NCBI GenBank assembly: GCA_016721725.1
Contig: JADKHN010000006.1
Location: 1 to 64,000 of the forward strand
DNA from: Chitinophagaceae bacterium
GTDB lineage: Bacteria; Bacteroidota; Bacteroidia; Chitinophagales; Chitinophagaceae
Length of the DNA stretch: 64,000 nt
Reading direction: 5' to 3'
The position numbers were made by a program, and so were the translations under genes. A model generated the notes under the pieces. That model was given only the letters and a program-made list of their open reading frames with translations, made no database searches and was not told the origin of the DNA. Shown in pieces: positions 17,671-25,371 of the stretch (position 1 is its first letter; every line of letters starts with the position of its first letter).

Positions 17671-17678
17671 TAGTTTTG
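17671..17678 (+). promoter_or_regulatory. -7 promoter box for rnpB
   Basis: TAGTTTTG matches TAnnTTTG exactly and ends six bases before the 5' strand of the RNase P RNA P1 helix (17684), the expected spacing to a transcription start. No clear TTTG is seen at -33. Confidence 0.65.
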
Positions 17679-17683
17679 CGATT

Positions 17684-18060
17684 CCATCAGCCGGGTCATC
17701 GCTCTCCGTAAAAGGGGTGAGGAAAGTCCGGACAGCAAAGAGCAACACACCGGTTAACAGCCGGTCCCTCCATAGCCTTGGCGAAGGAGGGAAGAAAGTG
17801 CCACAGAAAATGACTACCCTCCATAGCCTTGGCTTTGGAGGGAAAAGGTGAAAACGTGAGGTAAGAGCTCACGGGTTTTGATAGTGATATCATTACCGGG
17901 TAAACCTTGTGTGCTGTAATGCCACGTAAATCAACGCCTGAGGGTGGCTCGCCCGATGTTGATGGGTAGGCAGCCAGATCGTAACAGTAATGTTGCGGCC
18001 AGATAAATGATGATCGCTCCCGGTTCCCGGGAGAACAGGATCCGGCTTACAGGCTGATGG
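17684..18060 (+). ncRNA. rnpB: RNase P RNA (bacterial type A)
   Basis: This is the catalytic RNA that removes 5' leaders from pre-tRNAs. The 5' CCATCAGCC (17684-17692) pairs with the 3' GGCTGATGG (18052-18060) to close P1. Universal core blocks are present: GAGGAAAGTCCGGAC (about 17719-17733), the GCCACAGAAA block (about 17800), GAGGTAAGAGCTCACGGG (about 17858), GGGTAAACC (about 17898), AGATAAATGATGATCG (18001) and ACAGGATCCGGCTTAC (18035). A T8 run at 18063-18070 right after P1 probably serves as terminator. Two copies of a 26-nt hairpin repeat occupy peripheral stems at 17766-17791 and 17817-17842. Open frames on the minus strand here are spurious. Confidence 0.93.
17766..17842 (+). repeat. 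Two copies of a 26-nt hairpin repeat inside rnpB
   Basis: At 17766-17791 and 17817-17842 the same sequence appears: CCCTCCATAGCCTTGGC, then GAA in copy 1 or TTT in copy 2, then GGAGGG. CCCTCC pairs with GGAGGG so each folds alone. They replace or extend the peripheral hairpins around the P12 and P13/P14 positions, leaving the conserved core between them intact. The 17-nt identity is far more than independent helices would show. Confidence 0.8.
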
Positions 18061-18107
18061 TATTTTTTTTGTATGTCACCCTGAGCTTGGCGAAGACCCG
18101 TTGATTT

Positions 18108-18710
18108 CTATTTGACCAAAAACTCCCCGAAGAAATTTTCCCTGGTTTCCGGCCATTCCTCCCCGATGAAACTGAAATACATCGTATCCCGGATCATTCC
18201 ATCTTCATTGATCATATGCCTCCTGAATACGCCTTCCTCAACAGCGCCGATCTTCCTCATCGCTTTTTGAGATCTTACATTGAGCAGGCTGGTCTTGAGT
18301 TCGATGCGATTGAGCCCCAGGGTTTCAAATCCGTATTGCAGCATAAGGTATTTACAGTGCTTGTTGAATCCCGTTCCATGCAGGGACGGATCCAGCCAGG
18401 TCCAGCCGATCTCCAGTCGTTTATGGGCCAGGTCGATATTTCCAAAACGGGTACTGCCGGCATAGCGGTTGCTTTGCCTGTTGAAATAAGCGAAAGGATA
18501 GGAGCGGTTCTCTTTTTTTTCCCGGAGGGCGGTATCAAAATAACGCCTGAAATCCCCCGGTTCATTGATCCTGGCTGAAGTGAACTGCCAGAGATCCCTG
18601 TGCATCGCGACCGGAAGCAAAGCTTCATAATGGTCTTCCCGCAGGGGTTCGATCCTGACCAACTCGTCTTCCAGGACGATCTCTTGTGCGATGAATGCTT
18701 CAATGGTCAT
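18108..18710 (-). CDS. GNAT-family N-acetyltransferase (RimJ/RimL-like)
   Basis: The 200-residue protein follows the Acetyltransf_3 pattern: LEDELVRIEPLREDHYEAL at the start, a central AGSTRFGNIDLAHKRLEIGWTWLDPSLHGTGFNKHCKYLML acetyl-CoA-binding stretch (about 95-135), and NRIELKTSLLNVRSQKAMRKIGAVEEGVFRRH. These enzymes acetylate small molecules or protein N-termini. The substrate cannot be read from the sequence. It is the last gene of the minus-strand operon, 18 bases after the NUDIX gene. A single copy of the TCACCCTGAGCTTGGCGAAG dispersed word lies just downstream, between it and rnpB. Confidence 0.85.
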   Translation of the reverse strand: MTIEAFIAQEIVLEDELVRIEPLREDHYEALLPVAMHRDLWQFTSARINEPGDFRRYFDTALREKKENRSYPFAYFNRQSNRYAGSTRFGNIDLAHKRLEIGWTWLDPSLHGTGFNKHCKYLMLQYGFETLGLNRIELKTSLLNVRSQKAMRKIGAVEEGVFRRHMINEDGMIRDTMYFSFIGEEWPETRENFFGEFLVK

Positions 18711-18728
18711 GCGGAATGGTTTAAGGGA

Positions 18729-19190
18729 TCAACGTAGGTTTTCTTTTAATAGTCCGGCCACGATCTTGTCAATGGGCAGGGTGAGCGATTCGGGAGAGAA
18801 ATCCTCCCAATCCACAAAGCGAAAGGTCTCCGTTTCCTTTTTTTCGGCGTAAACGGCCAGTTGTTCCTCATCAAAATCGAAGGGGACCGTTCTTAAGGGA
18901 ACCCGGATGGGTTCCAGGGCCCGGGCGTAATAATAGATGGAAATGATCTGGTGATCCGGATGGAAGGCGCTCCGCTGGTAGAAATCGGTGGTGTACAAAT
19001 GATCTTCCACTTCTACGTTCAGTCCCATTTCTTCCATGAACTCGCGCTTGAGGCAATCCCTGGTGCCTTCTCCCGGTTCCAGTCCGCCGCCCGGGAACTT
19101 GGTGATATAGGCGCCGCGTATCAACTCATCACTCACGAGTACCTGCCTGTGCTCATTGATCAGTATGCCATAAACCCGGATGTTGAACAT
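18729..19190 (-). CDS. NUDIX hydrolase
   Basis: The 153-residue protein has a complete Nudix box at about residues 35-57 (GGLEPGEGTRDCLKREFMEEMGL, fitting GX5EX7REUXEEXGU). The glutamates bind the metal that drives hydrolysis of a nucleoside diphosphate linked to another moiety. The N-terminal VYGILINEHRQVLVSDE is the usual first strand pair. The C-terminal half contains DFDEEQLAVYAEKKETETFRFVDWEDF, typical of family members of unknown substrate. It begins nine bases after corA in the same operon. Confidence 0.88.
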   Translation of the reverse strand: MFNIRVYGILINEHRQVLVSDELIRGAYITKFPGGGLEPGEGTRDCLKREFMEEMGLNVEVEDHLYTTDFYQRSAFHPDHQIISIYYYARALEPIRVPLRTVPFDFDEEQLAVYAEKKETETFRFVDWEDFSPESLTLPIDKIVAGLLKENLR

Positions 19191-19199
19191 AGCTGCAAG

Positions 19200-20138
19200 T
19201 TAAAACCATTTCCGTTTCCAGAAATAGGCGCTGATGATCACGGAAACGATCAGCGAGATGATGATGGGCACGTAAAAGGAGTGGGGGAGGTCCTGCCCCG
19301 GAATGGGCACATTCATCCCGTAGATACTGGTCACCAGGGCCGGCAGGGAGAGGATGATGGTGATGGAGGTCAGCCTTTTCAATACCGCGTTCAGGTTATT
19401 GGAGATGATGCTGGCAAAGGCATCCAGGGTACTGCTGAGGATATTGGTATAAGTATTGGCCATCTCCAGGGCCTGGCTGGTTTCCACGATCTGGTCTTCC
19501 AGGAATTCTTTTTCTTCCTCGGTGAGTCCGAGGATATTGGTCCGGATGATCTTCATCATCAGCAATTCATTGCTCCGCAAGGCGGTCACGAAATAGACCA
19601 GGCTTTTCTGGATACGCACCAGTTCCAGCAACTCCGAATTCCGGTTGCTGTCATAGAGTTTTTTCTCCAGCAGGTTTCGCCGGTTGTTGATCTCCTTGAG
19701 GTATTCCTGGAAATTCATGGTGATCTTCTCGAACACTTTCAGCGCCATCATGCTTTTACGGTCGGGGTTCCGGTTCTGAAAACTGTTCAGGAATTTCTTG
19801 ATCGCTTCATTCTCAAAGGAATTGACGGTCACGATCTGGTTATGGGTGAGGATGATACAGATGGGTATGGTGATGTAAAAGGCGTCGCTTTCATTGAATG
19901 AATTGTTCTCGGTGGGTGTCTTGATGACGATGAGCTTCACATTGTCGTCGATCTCGTAACGGCTGCGCTCGTCGATATCGAGTGAATCCTTCAGGAAGTC
20001 GAGGGGGATCTCCAGTTTTTCACTGAGTTCGGTGAATTCCTCTTGCTTCAGTGGGGGCAATACATTCACCCAGACGGCCTGTTCGGGCTTGTCAATGGCT
20101 ACGGTTTCGTGTTCGATATTGGTGAAATACTGTATCAT
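19200..20138 (-). CDS. corA: CorA-family magnesium/cobalt transporter
   Basis: The 312-residue protein has the long helical cytoplasmic domain of CorA, including a coiled-coil-rich segment (about 130-235), and two C-terminal transmembrane helices. The signature YGMNVPIPG has GMN at residues 274-276, right after the pore helix (SITIILSLPALVTSI). The second helix is FYVPIIISLIVSVIISAYFW, ending in a basic KRKWF tail. CorA channels admit Mg2+ under gating by intracellular Mg2+. The start overlaps the dapF stop by four bases (ATGA), so translation is likely coupled. Confidence 0.92.
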   Translation of the reverse strand: MIQYFTNIEHETVAIDKPEQAVWVNVLPPLKQEEFTELSEKLEIPLDFLKDSLDIDERSRYEIDDNVKLIVIKTPTENNSFNESDAFYITIPICIILTHNQIVTVNSFENEAIKKFLNSFQNRNPDRKSMMALKVFEKITMNFQEYLKEINNRRNLLEKKLYDSNRNSELLELVRIQKSLVYFVTALRSNELLMMKIIRTNILGLTEEEKEFLEDQIVETSQALEMANTYTNILSSTLDAFASIISNNLNAVLKRLTSITIILSLPALVTSIYGMNVPIPGQDLPHSFYVPIIISLIVSVIISAYFWKRKWF

Positions 20139-20923
20139 GGGTTCAGGGTATAGGTTCCGCTAAAAACGAATTCGGCCGGGCCGCAAAGCCAGATCTCATC
20201 AAAATGATGATCGTCCACTTTATTGAATTCAACACTCAGGTGCCCGCCGGGTGTCCTCACTTCAACCCGGTTGAATCCCTTGGCATTGTGCGCACTCATG
20301 AGCGCCGAAGCGGTGACCCCTGTGCCGCAACTCAGGGTCTCATCTTCTACGCCGCGTTCATAGGTTCGGACAAAAATACTGTCCTCATCGAGGGTCTCCA
20401 CAAAATTCACATTCACCCCTTTTTCGGAGAATGCTTTACTGTAGCGGATATCACGACCGGTCTCCAACACATCAATATTGGCCACATCCGTGGCGAATTT
20501 GATGAAATGGGGTGAGCCGGTATTCAGCAAGGCATAAGTGGCATGCTCTTCCACCTCGTTCACATCCTGCATCTTCAGTCTTACTTTATTGTCGGTATCC
20601 AGTTCGGCCAGGTGTTCGCCGTCGATGGCCAGGAATTTATAGGAGGATTTATGGATGCCCATCTGCATGGCGAATTTCACCATGCAGCGTCCGCCATTAC
20701 CGCACATGCTGCTTTCTCCGCCATCGGCGTTGAAATAGGTCATTTCAAAATCATAGCCTTCTTTTTTTCCCAGCAACATGAGCCCGTCGGCACCGATGCC
20801 GAAGCGCCGGTCGCAAAACTTCCTCACCTGGCCGGGGGTCAGGGTTGAAGCCTGGTTTTCGCGGTTGTCGAGGATGATGAAGTCGTTTCCCGTTCCCTGG
20901 TATTTGTAAAAGGTCAGTGTCAT
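20135..20923 (-). CDS. dapF: Diaminopimelate epimerase
   Basis: DapF converts LL- to meso-diaminopimelate for lysine and peptidoglycan synthesis. From ATG at 20923 it is 262 residues, beginning MTLTFYKYQGTGNDFIILDN as the family does. The two catalytic cysteines are Cys74 (NADGGESSMCGNGGRC) and Cys199 (LSCGTGVTASAL). The open frame extends 40 codons further upstream, but that part has no family similarity and overlaps the phosphorylase gene. The ATG at 20923 instead overlaps the phosphorylase TGA by four bases, an arrangement repeated at the dapF/corA junction. Confidence 0.95.
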   Translation of the reverse strand: MTLTFYKYQGTGNDFIILDNRENQASTLTPGQVRKFCDRRFGIGADGLMLLGKKEGYDFEMTYFNADGGESSMCGNGGRCMVKFAMQMGIHKSSYKFLAIDGEHLAELDTDNKVRLKMQDVNEVEEHATYALLNTGSPHFIKFATDVANIDVLETGRDIRYSKAFSEKGVNVNFVETLDEDSIFVRTYERGVEDETLSCGTGVTASALMSAHNAKGFNRVEVRTPGGHLSVEFNKVDDHHFDEIWLCGPAEFVFSGTYTLNP

Positions 20924-21801
20924 TCGATATGGTCTGATATGATTTGCAATGTTAGTTTGATGAGATTCTCCACCGCGGCTTCCCCGTCCTTGCTGAATTC
21001 GCGGGTGATGCGGTTCGCTACAATAGCGCTCAGCGAAAGGCAATGATGCCCCAGCACTTTGCCCATGCCGTAGATGGCGGAGGTTTCCATTTCAAAATTG
21101 CTGATGCGGTGCTGCCCGTAACGGAAACTCGTCAGCCGGTCGATCAGTGCGGGCTGGGTGAGTCCCATGCGCAATACCCTGCCCTGGGGCCCGTAGAAAC
21201 CCGGGCAGGTGACCGTGATGCCCTGGTGGAAATCTTTCACGAAATGTTTCAGTAATCCCATACCGGCCGAACTGATATAGGGTTCGGAGATCCCGGGGTT
21301 CAGTTGGGTATGCGTATTGAAAGCCTGCAACAGGAGTTTTTCTTCATCATTGTTCTGGTGCTGATAAAAATTCATCAGGTTATCCAGTCCGAGTCCGTGG
21401 GTGCTGGCCACAAAATGGTCAACGGGGATCTCTTTTTGCAAGGAGCCTGAAGTTCCGGCCCGGATGATGTTCAGCGAAGTCAGCTTTTCTTTGATCATCC
21501 GCGACCCCAGGTCGATATTAGCGAGTGCGTCCAGTTCATTGAGTACGATGTCGATATTGTCCGGACCAATGCCTGTACTCACACAACTGATCCTTTTTTT
21601 GCCGATATAGCCGGTATGGGTGATGAATTCGCGGTGCTGGTTCCGGTATTCGATCTTGTCGAAATGCTTGCTGACCGCCGCCACACGGTCAGGATCACCT
21701 ACCGTGATGACTGTTGTAGCTATTTCTTCCGGTCTGCAGTCCAGGTGATAAATAGCGCCCCGGCCGTTGATGATGAGTTCTGATTCGGCGATCCGCTGCA
21801 T
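20920..21801 (-). CDS. Nucleoside phosphorylase (uridine phosphorylase-like)
   Basis: The 293-residue protein belongs to the PNP/UDP phosphorylase superfamily. The phosphate-binding VGDPDRV motif is at about residues 34-40 and the STGIGPDN segment (about 73-80) follows. The C-terminal part has MTQPALIDRLTSFRYG and SNFEMETSAIYGMGKVLGHHCLSLSAIVANR, where NFEMETSAIYG contacts the ribose. It splits a nucleoside with phosphate into a free base and ribose 1-phosphate for salvage. Uridine is the likeliest substrate, by resemblance. It is the first gene of the five-gene minus-strand operon with dapF, corA, NUDIX and GNAT. Confidence 0.85.
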   Translation of the reverse strand: MQRIAESELIINGRGAIYHLDCRPEEIATTVITVGDPDRVAAVSKHFDKIEYRNQHREFITHTGYIGKKRISCVSTGIGPDNIDIVLNELDALANIDLGSRMIKEKLTSLNIIRAGTSGSLQKEIPVDHFVASTHGLGLDNLMNFYQHQNNDEEKLLLQAFNTHTQLNPGISEPYISSAGMGLLKHFVKDFHQGITVTCPGFYGPQGRVLRMGLTQPALIDRLTSFRYGQHRISNFEMETSAIYGMGKVLGHHCLSLSAIVANRITREFSKDGEAAVENLIKLTLQIISDHIE

Positions 21802-21824
21802 AAATATTTTTGATAAAATTACCC

Positions 21825-21832
21825 TATTTTTG
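21825..21832 (+). promoter_or_regulatory. Putative -7 box upstream of the tRNA-Cys locus
   Basis: TATTTTTG (21825-21832) matches TAnnTTTG, and a second copy lies at 21805-21812. Both point toward the tRNA relic and tRNA-Cys. The mature tRNA begins about 125 bases downstream, so a processed leader would be needed. Confidence 0.4.
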
Positions 21833-21902
21833 CACTTGTAAAAAATGAAATGAGGAATACTTCAACATTCTTCATTCAACATTCCTTGTTCTGAATTTTT
21901 AT

Positions 21903-21948
21903 GGTCCTGTGTCCGCCAGCAGGCGGATAGGCAGGGCTCAAGCAAAAG
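21903..21948 (+). pseudogene. Truncated 5' half of a tRNA-Cys gene carrying a hairpin in the D arm
   Basis: GGTCCTGTG at 21903 repeats the first nine bases of the intact tRNA-Cys 60 bases downstream. The similarity resumes with TAGGC and GCTC, then GCAAAAG, matching the D-arm end and anticodon region. Between them the D loop is replaced by TCCGCC-AGCA-GGCGGA, a perfect 6-bp hairpin. The T arm and 3' acceptor strand are missing. It is best read as a partial duplication of the tRNA with a small repeat inserted. Confidence 0.6.
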
Positions 21949-21962
21949 AGGTTTTTTATAAT

Positions 21963-22036
21963 GGTCCTGTGGCCGAGTGGCTAGGCTCAGCTCTGCAAAA
22001 GCTGCTACAGCGGTTCGAATCCGCTCGGGACCTCCA
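21963..22036 (+). tRNA. trnC: tRNA-Cys (GCA)
   Basis: The sequence folds as a cloverleaf: acceptor GGTCCTG/CGGGACC (one G-T pair), D arm GCC/GGC, anticodon stem CAGCT/AGCTG around loop CTGCAAA (anticodon GCA), a five-base variable loop, and T arm GCGG-TTCGAAT-CCGC. CCA is encoded (22034-22036). It reads on the plus strand. A longer plus-strand open frame passing through it is therefore spurious upstream of 22083. Confidence 0.96.
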
Positions 22037-22082
22037 TCTGATCGCCAGTTTACCTAAACTGGCGATTTTTCAATCGGGTATT

Positions 22083-22487
22083 ATGTTTTTAAAGAGTTTA
22101 TACTGGATCGGACTCGCAGCCTGCGTGCTCCTGATCGTTTCCTGCTTTCTGCCCTGGGTGTATTATGCGGATCTAAACCAGTCCTTCACCGGTTTTTACA
22201 GTTATAAGAATGAATATGGCCGCCCGGGGAAATTCTTATTGGTGATGACCGTGCTGATCATGGTTTTCATGGTCCTGCCGAAGGTTTGGGCCAAAAGGAG
22301 CAATCTATTCCTTTGCGCCCTCACGGTGGCCTATGCTTTCAAGACCTATGTCCTCTTCACTTCCTGTTACAATAATTACTGCCCGCAGAAGCTGGCCGGT
22401 ATCTACCTGATGCTGGGAGCATCCGTTGTCATGTTGCTGGCATCCTGTTTTCCCAGGATGAATATTCCGGCTTCCTATAAAAAATAA
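22083..22487 (+). CDS. Small four-helix membrane protein of unknown function
   Basis: Starting at ATG 22083, after the tRNA, the protein is 134 residues with four hydrophobic segments: YWIGLAACVLLIVSCFLPWVYY, FLLVMTVLIMVFMVLP, LFLCALTVAYAFKTYVLF and IYLMLGASVVMLLASCF. The upstream 58 codons of the frame are translation of the tRNA and its flank and are discarded. I do not recognise the family; the layout resembles many small Bacteroidota membrane proteins. The gene is convergent with glnS, whose stop lies three bases beyond its own, with no terminator seen between. Confidence 0.65.
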   Translation: MFLKSLYWIGLAACVLLIVSCFLPWVYYADLNQSFTGFYSYKNEYGRPGKFLLVMTVLIMVFMVLPKVWAKRSNLFLCALTVAYAFKTYVLFTSCYNNYCPQKLAGIYLMLGASVVMLLASCFPRMNIPASYKK

Positions 22488-22489
22488 GG

Positions 22490-24151
22490 TCAGCCCTTCT
22501 TTGTTTCCTTTGCCCAGGCATCTTTTAAAGTTACCGTACGGTTGAATACGAGGTGATCGGCCGTGGAATCCTTATCCGTACAGAAATAACCCTTCCGGAT
22601 GAACTGGTAACGGGTATCTGCCGTTGCATTCGCCAGGGAAGGCTCAACCATGGCGTTGGGGATGATCTGGAGGGAATCGGGATTGATATAGTCTTTAAAA
22701 TCGCCTTCCTCTGAGGAAGGATCCTCCACCTTGAACAGTCGGTCATATAGCCTGATCTCCGCGCTGATCGCATGGGGCACACTCACCCAATGGATCGTAC
22801 CCTTGACATTGATGCCGCTGGTATCATTGCCGCTGCGGCTCTCCGGGATATAGGTGCAACGGATCTCGGTGATCTGGCCCGAGTCATCTTTGTCGAACCC
22901 TTCGCATTTAACGATATAGGCGCTTTTCAACCTGACCAGGCTGCCGGGCGCCAGCCTGAACCATTTCTTCGCCGGCACTTCCATGAAATCCTCTCTTTCG
23001 ATCCACAATTCCCGGCTGAAGGACAGGGACCGGGTTCCCATACTTTCGTCCGGGCCGTTCTCACTGGTGAGTTCCTCCGTGGTCCCTTCCGGGAAATTGG
23101 TGATGACGAGTTTCACGGGATCGAGCACGGCCATGACCCGCAAGGCCGAGTGGTTCAGGTCTTCCCGCAGGCAGAATTCGAGGAGGCTGATATCGGTGAG
23201 GTTCTCCCTTTTGGCGATACCGATCTTGTCGCAGAAGGTCCGGATGCTGGCCGCAGTATATCCCCGACGGCGCATGCCGCTGATCGTCGGCATCCGGGGA
23301 TCGTCCCAGCCACTGACGTGTTTATCATTGACCAGCTGCAGCAGTTTGCGTTTACTCATCACCGTGTAAGACAGGTTTCGGCGGGCGAACTCATATTGAT
23401 GGGAAGGGTAGATCTCCAGTTTTTCGATCAGCCAGTCGTAGAGTTCCCGGTGAGGAACGAATTCGAGCGTACAGATCGAGTGGGTGATCTGCTCGATGGA
23501 ATCGCTCTGCCCGTGTGCGAAATCGTACATCGGGTAGATGCACCAGGTATCGCCGGTACGGTGGTGATGGGCGTGTTTGATGCGATAGATCAGGGGATCC
23601 CGCATGAGCATGTTGGTATGCGCCATGTCGATCTTCGCCCGGAGGGTACGGCTGCCGTCGGGGAATTCGCCGTTCTTCATCCGGGTGAACAGGTCGAGGT
23701 TCTCGGCGATGCTCCGGTTCCGGTAAGGACTGTCCTTGCCGGGCTCCGTAGGGGTGCCTTTGAGGATCGCGATCTCTTCTGCCGTTGAATCATCCACGTA
23801 CGCAAGGCCTTTATTGATCAGTTGAACCGCGTATTCATAGAGTTGAGGAAAATAGTCGGAGGCGTATAATTCGTTCTTCCATTCAAAGCCCAGCCATTGG
23901 ATATCGGCCTTGATGCTATCCACGTATTCCGTTTCTTCCGTCACGGGATTCGTATCATCAAAACGCAGGTTGGTATAACCGGGATATTTTTTCGTCAGTC
24001 CGAAATTGAGACAGATGGACGTAGCATGTCCCATATGCAGGTACCCATTTGGTTCAGGCGGGAACCGGGTGACTATGGAAGCATATTTGCCGCTGGCCAG
24101 GTCGGCTTCAATGATCTCTTCTAAAAAATTCAGGCTCTTTTCTTCACTCAT
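22490..24151 (-). CDS. glnS: Glutamine--tRNA ligase
   Basis: The enzyme charges tRNA-Gln with glutamine. Starting at ATG 24151 it has 553 residues. The HIGH-type ATP site is PEPNGYLHMGHA at residues 33-44, and the KMSKS-type loop appears as VMSKRKL. Other GlnRS features include LRFDDTNPVTEETEYVDSI (about 72-90) and the C-terminal anticodon-binding beta-barrels starting around SALRVMAVLDPVKLVITNFPE. The open frame extends seven codons upstream (MPLKPIA), but MSEEKSLNF is the natural N-terminus. It has the length of the bacterial GlnRS group that lacks a YqeY extension. Confidence 0.95.
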   Translation of the reverse strand: MSEEKSLNFLEEIIEADLASGKYASIVTRFPPEPNGYLHMGHATSICLNFGLTKKYPGYTNLRFDDTNPVTEETEYVDSIKADIQWLGFEWKNELYASDYFPQLYEYAVQLINKGLAYVDDSTAEEIAILKGTPTEPGKDSPYRNRSIAENLDLFTRMKNGEFPDGSRTLRAKIDMAHTNMLMRDPLIYRIKHAHHHRTGDTWCIYPMYDFAHGQSDSIEQITHSICTLEFVPHRELYDWLIEKLEIYPSHQYEFARRNLSYTVMSKRKLLQLVNDKHVSGWDDPRMPTISGMRRRGYTAASIRTFCDKIGIAKRENLTDISLLEFCLREDLNHSALRVMAVLDPVKLVITNFPEGTTEELTSENGPDESMGTRSLSFSRELWIEREDFMEVPAKKWFRLAPGSLVRLKSAYIVKCEGFDKDDSGQITEIRCTYIPESRSGNDTSGINVKGTIHWVSVPHAISAEIRLYDRLFKVEDPSSEEGDFKDYINPDSLQIIPNAMVEPSLANATADTRYQFIRKGYFCTDKDSTADHLVFNRTVTLKDAWAKETKKG

Positions 24152-24192
24152 CGCGATGGGTTTAAGCGGCAAATTTACGGTAAGATACCTAG

Positions 24193-24243
24193 CAAAAAAA
24201 GAAAGACCTTTTTATGATCACCCGGAGGCGGTTCATAAAAAGG
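24193..24243 (-). terminator. Intrinsic terminator of the desaturase gene
   Basis: CCTTTTTATGA (24207-24217) pairs perfectly with TCATAAAAAGG (24233-24243). On the minus strand the stem is followed by TCTTTCTTTTTTT. It lies 23 bases beyond the minus-strand desaturase stop. Confidence 0.8.
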
Positions 24244-24265
24244 CCGTTCACAGAAAAGCTTCTCC

Positions 24266-25354
24266 TTAAACCCTTCCCATTCTTTTCAGGTGTGAAGCAT
24301 GGGAAATGATGGCATGCCTCATTTTCGGGAACTCGATGTATTTGATGCCGTATTCCTGGCAGGCTTGCTTGATGATCTTGCTGATGGCGGGGTAGTGGAT
24401 ATGGGATACTTTCGGAAAGAGGTGATGCTCGATCTGGAAATTCAATCCGCCCACCAGCCAGGAGATCAGTTTGTTCCGGGTGGCGAAATTGGCCGTGGTC
24501 TCGATCTGGTGGATCGCCCATTCGTTCTCGATCTTGTTCAGGTCTTCACTGGGAACCGGGAAAGCCGTGTCCTCAACGGTATGCGCCAGCTGGAATACGA
24601 TGCTGAGGATGAACCCGGCGCTCATCGCGATGATGAGGAAGCCCACCAGCCAGGGAAGGAAGCCAACCAGGTAAATGGGCAGGGCGATCATCATGAAATA
24701 ATAGCCCAGTTTGGCGATCCAGAACGCGAAGTGTTCGAACAGGCTCATTCGCTTGATCGGAACGATCCCCACTTTGCGTTTGAAGTACTTGCGGTAATCG
24801 GATTCAAAGACCCAGACCAGCAACAGCAGGGTATAAAGGAACCAGACATAGATGTGCTGGAAACGGTGGATGAAATATTTTTTCTGGCTGGGGCACATGC
24901 GCAGCAGCGGCTTGATCTCGATATCGTCGTCCACACCGTCGATATTGGTGTACGTGTGGTGGATGATATTGTGTTTGTTATTCCACATGATACCGCTGGC
25001 GCCGAGGGCGTTCACGGAGAATGCGGCGATCTTGTTCCAGAACTTGCTCTTGCTGAAACTGCCGTGGCCGCCATCATGCATCACATTGAAACCGATGGCT
25101 GCCGTTAGCCCGCCCATCATCAGGCATTCGGATAAGGCAAGCCAGGTGCCCGGTGTGAAGAAGAGTACATGTACATATAGTGCTACATAAACCGTCCAGA
25201 ATAAAATGGCTTTGAAATAGAGTCCGAAATTTCCGGTGGACGATTTCCGGGCCTTGGCAAAATATTCATTCACCCGGTTTTTAAGGTCCTGGTGGAAATG
25301 GCTTTTTTTGGCATTCTGGAATTTTGGGGTTGTCAGGGTTGACATCGTTGACAT
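24266..25354 (-). CDS. Membrane fatty acid desaturase (acyl-CoA/linoleoyl-CoA desaturase family)
   Basis: The 362-residue integral membrane enzyme has the three histidine boxes that hold the di-iron centre: HDGGH (93-97), HNIIHH (128-133) and QIEHH (307-311). The QxxHH third box is typical of front-end/linoleoyl-CoA type desaturases. About four transmembrane helices separate the boxes. It would insert a double bond into an acyl chain using oxygen and an external electron donor; no cytochrome b5 domain is fused. Two or three close ATGs at the start (MSTMSTLTTP) leave the exact N-terminus open. It has its own terminator and no close cotranscribed partner. Confidence 0.9.
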   Translation of the reverse strand: MSTMSTLTTPKFQNAKKSHFHQDLKNRVNEYFAKARKSSTGNFGLYFKAILFWTVYVALYVHVLFFTPGTWLALSECLMMGGLTAAIGFNVMHDGGHGSFSKSKFWNKIAAFSVNALGASGIMWNNKHNIIHHTYTNIDGVDDDIEIKPLLRMCPSQKKYFIHRFQHIYVWFLYTLLLLVWVFESDYRKYFKRKVGIVPIKRMSLFEHFAFWIAKLGYYFMMIALPIYLVGFLPWLVGFLIIAMSAGFILSIVFQLAHTVEDTAFPVPSEDLNKIENEWAIHQIETTANFATRNKLISWLVGGLNFQIEHHLFPKVSHIHYPAISKIIKQACQEYGIKYIEFPKMRHAIISHASHLKRMGRV

Positions 25355-25371
25355 GGTCGTATTGAATTTAA

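Noticed and set aside
17696..17893. 65-codon minus-strand open frame
   Set aside because: Lies inside the RNase P RNA gene and reads the hairpin repeats; not a protein gene.
18951..19901. 316-codon plus-strand open frame
   Set aside because: Antisense to the NUDIX gene and corA, both with complete signatures.
21909..22082. N-terminal extension of the 134-residue membrane protein
   Set aside because: It would translate straight through the intact tRNA-Cys.
22772..23788. 338-codon plus-strand open frame
   Set aside because: Antisense shadow of glnS, which has intact HIGH- and KMSKS-type motifs.
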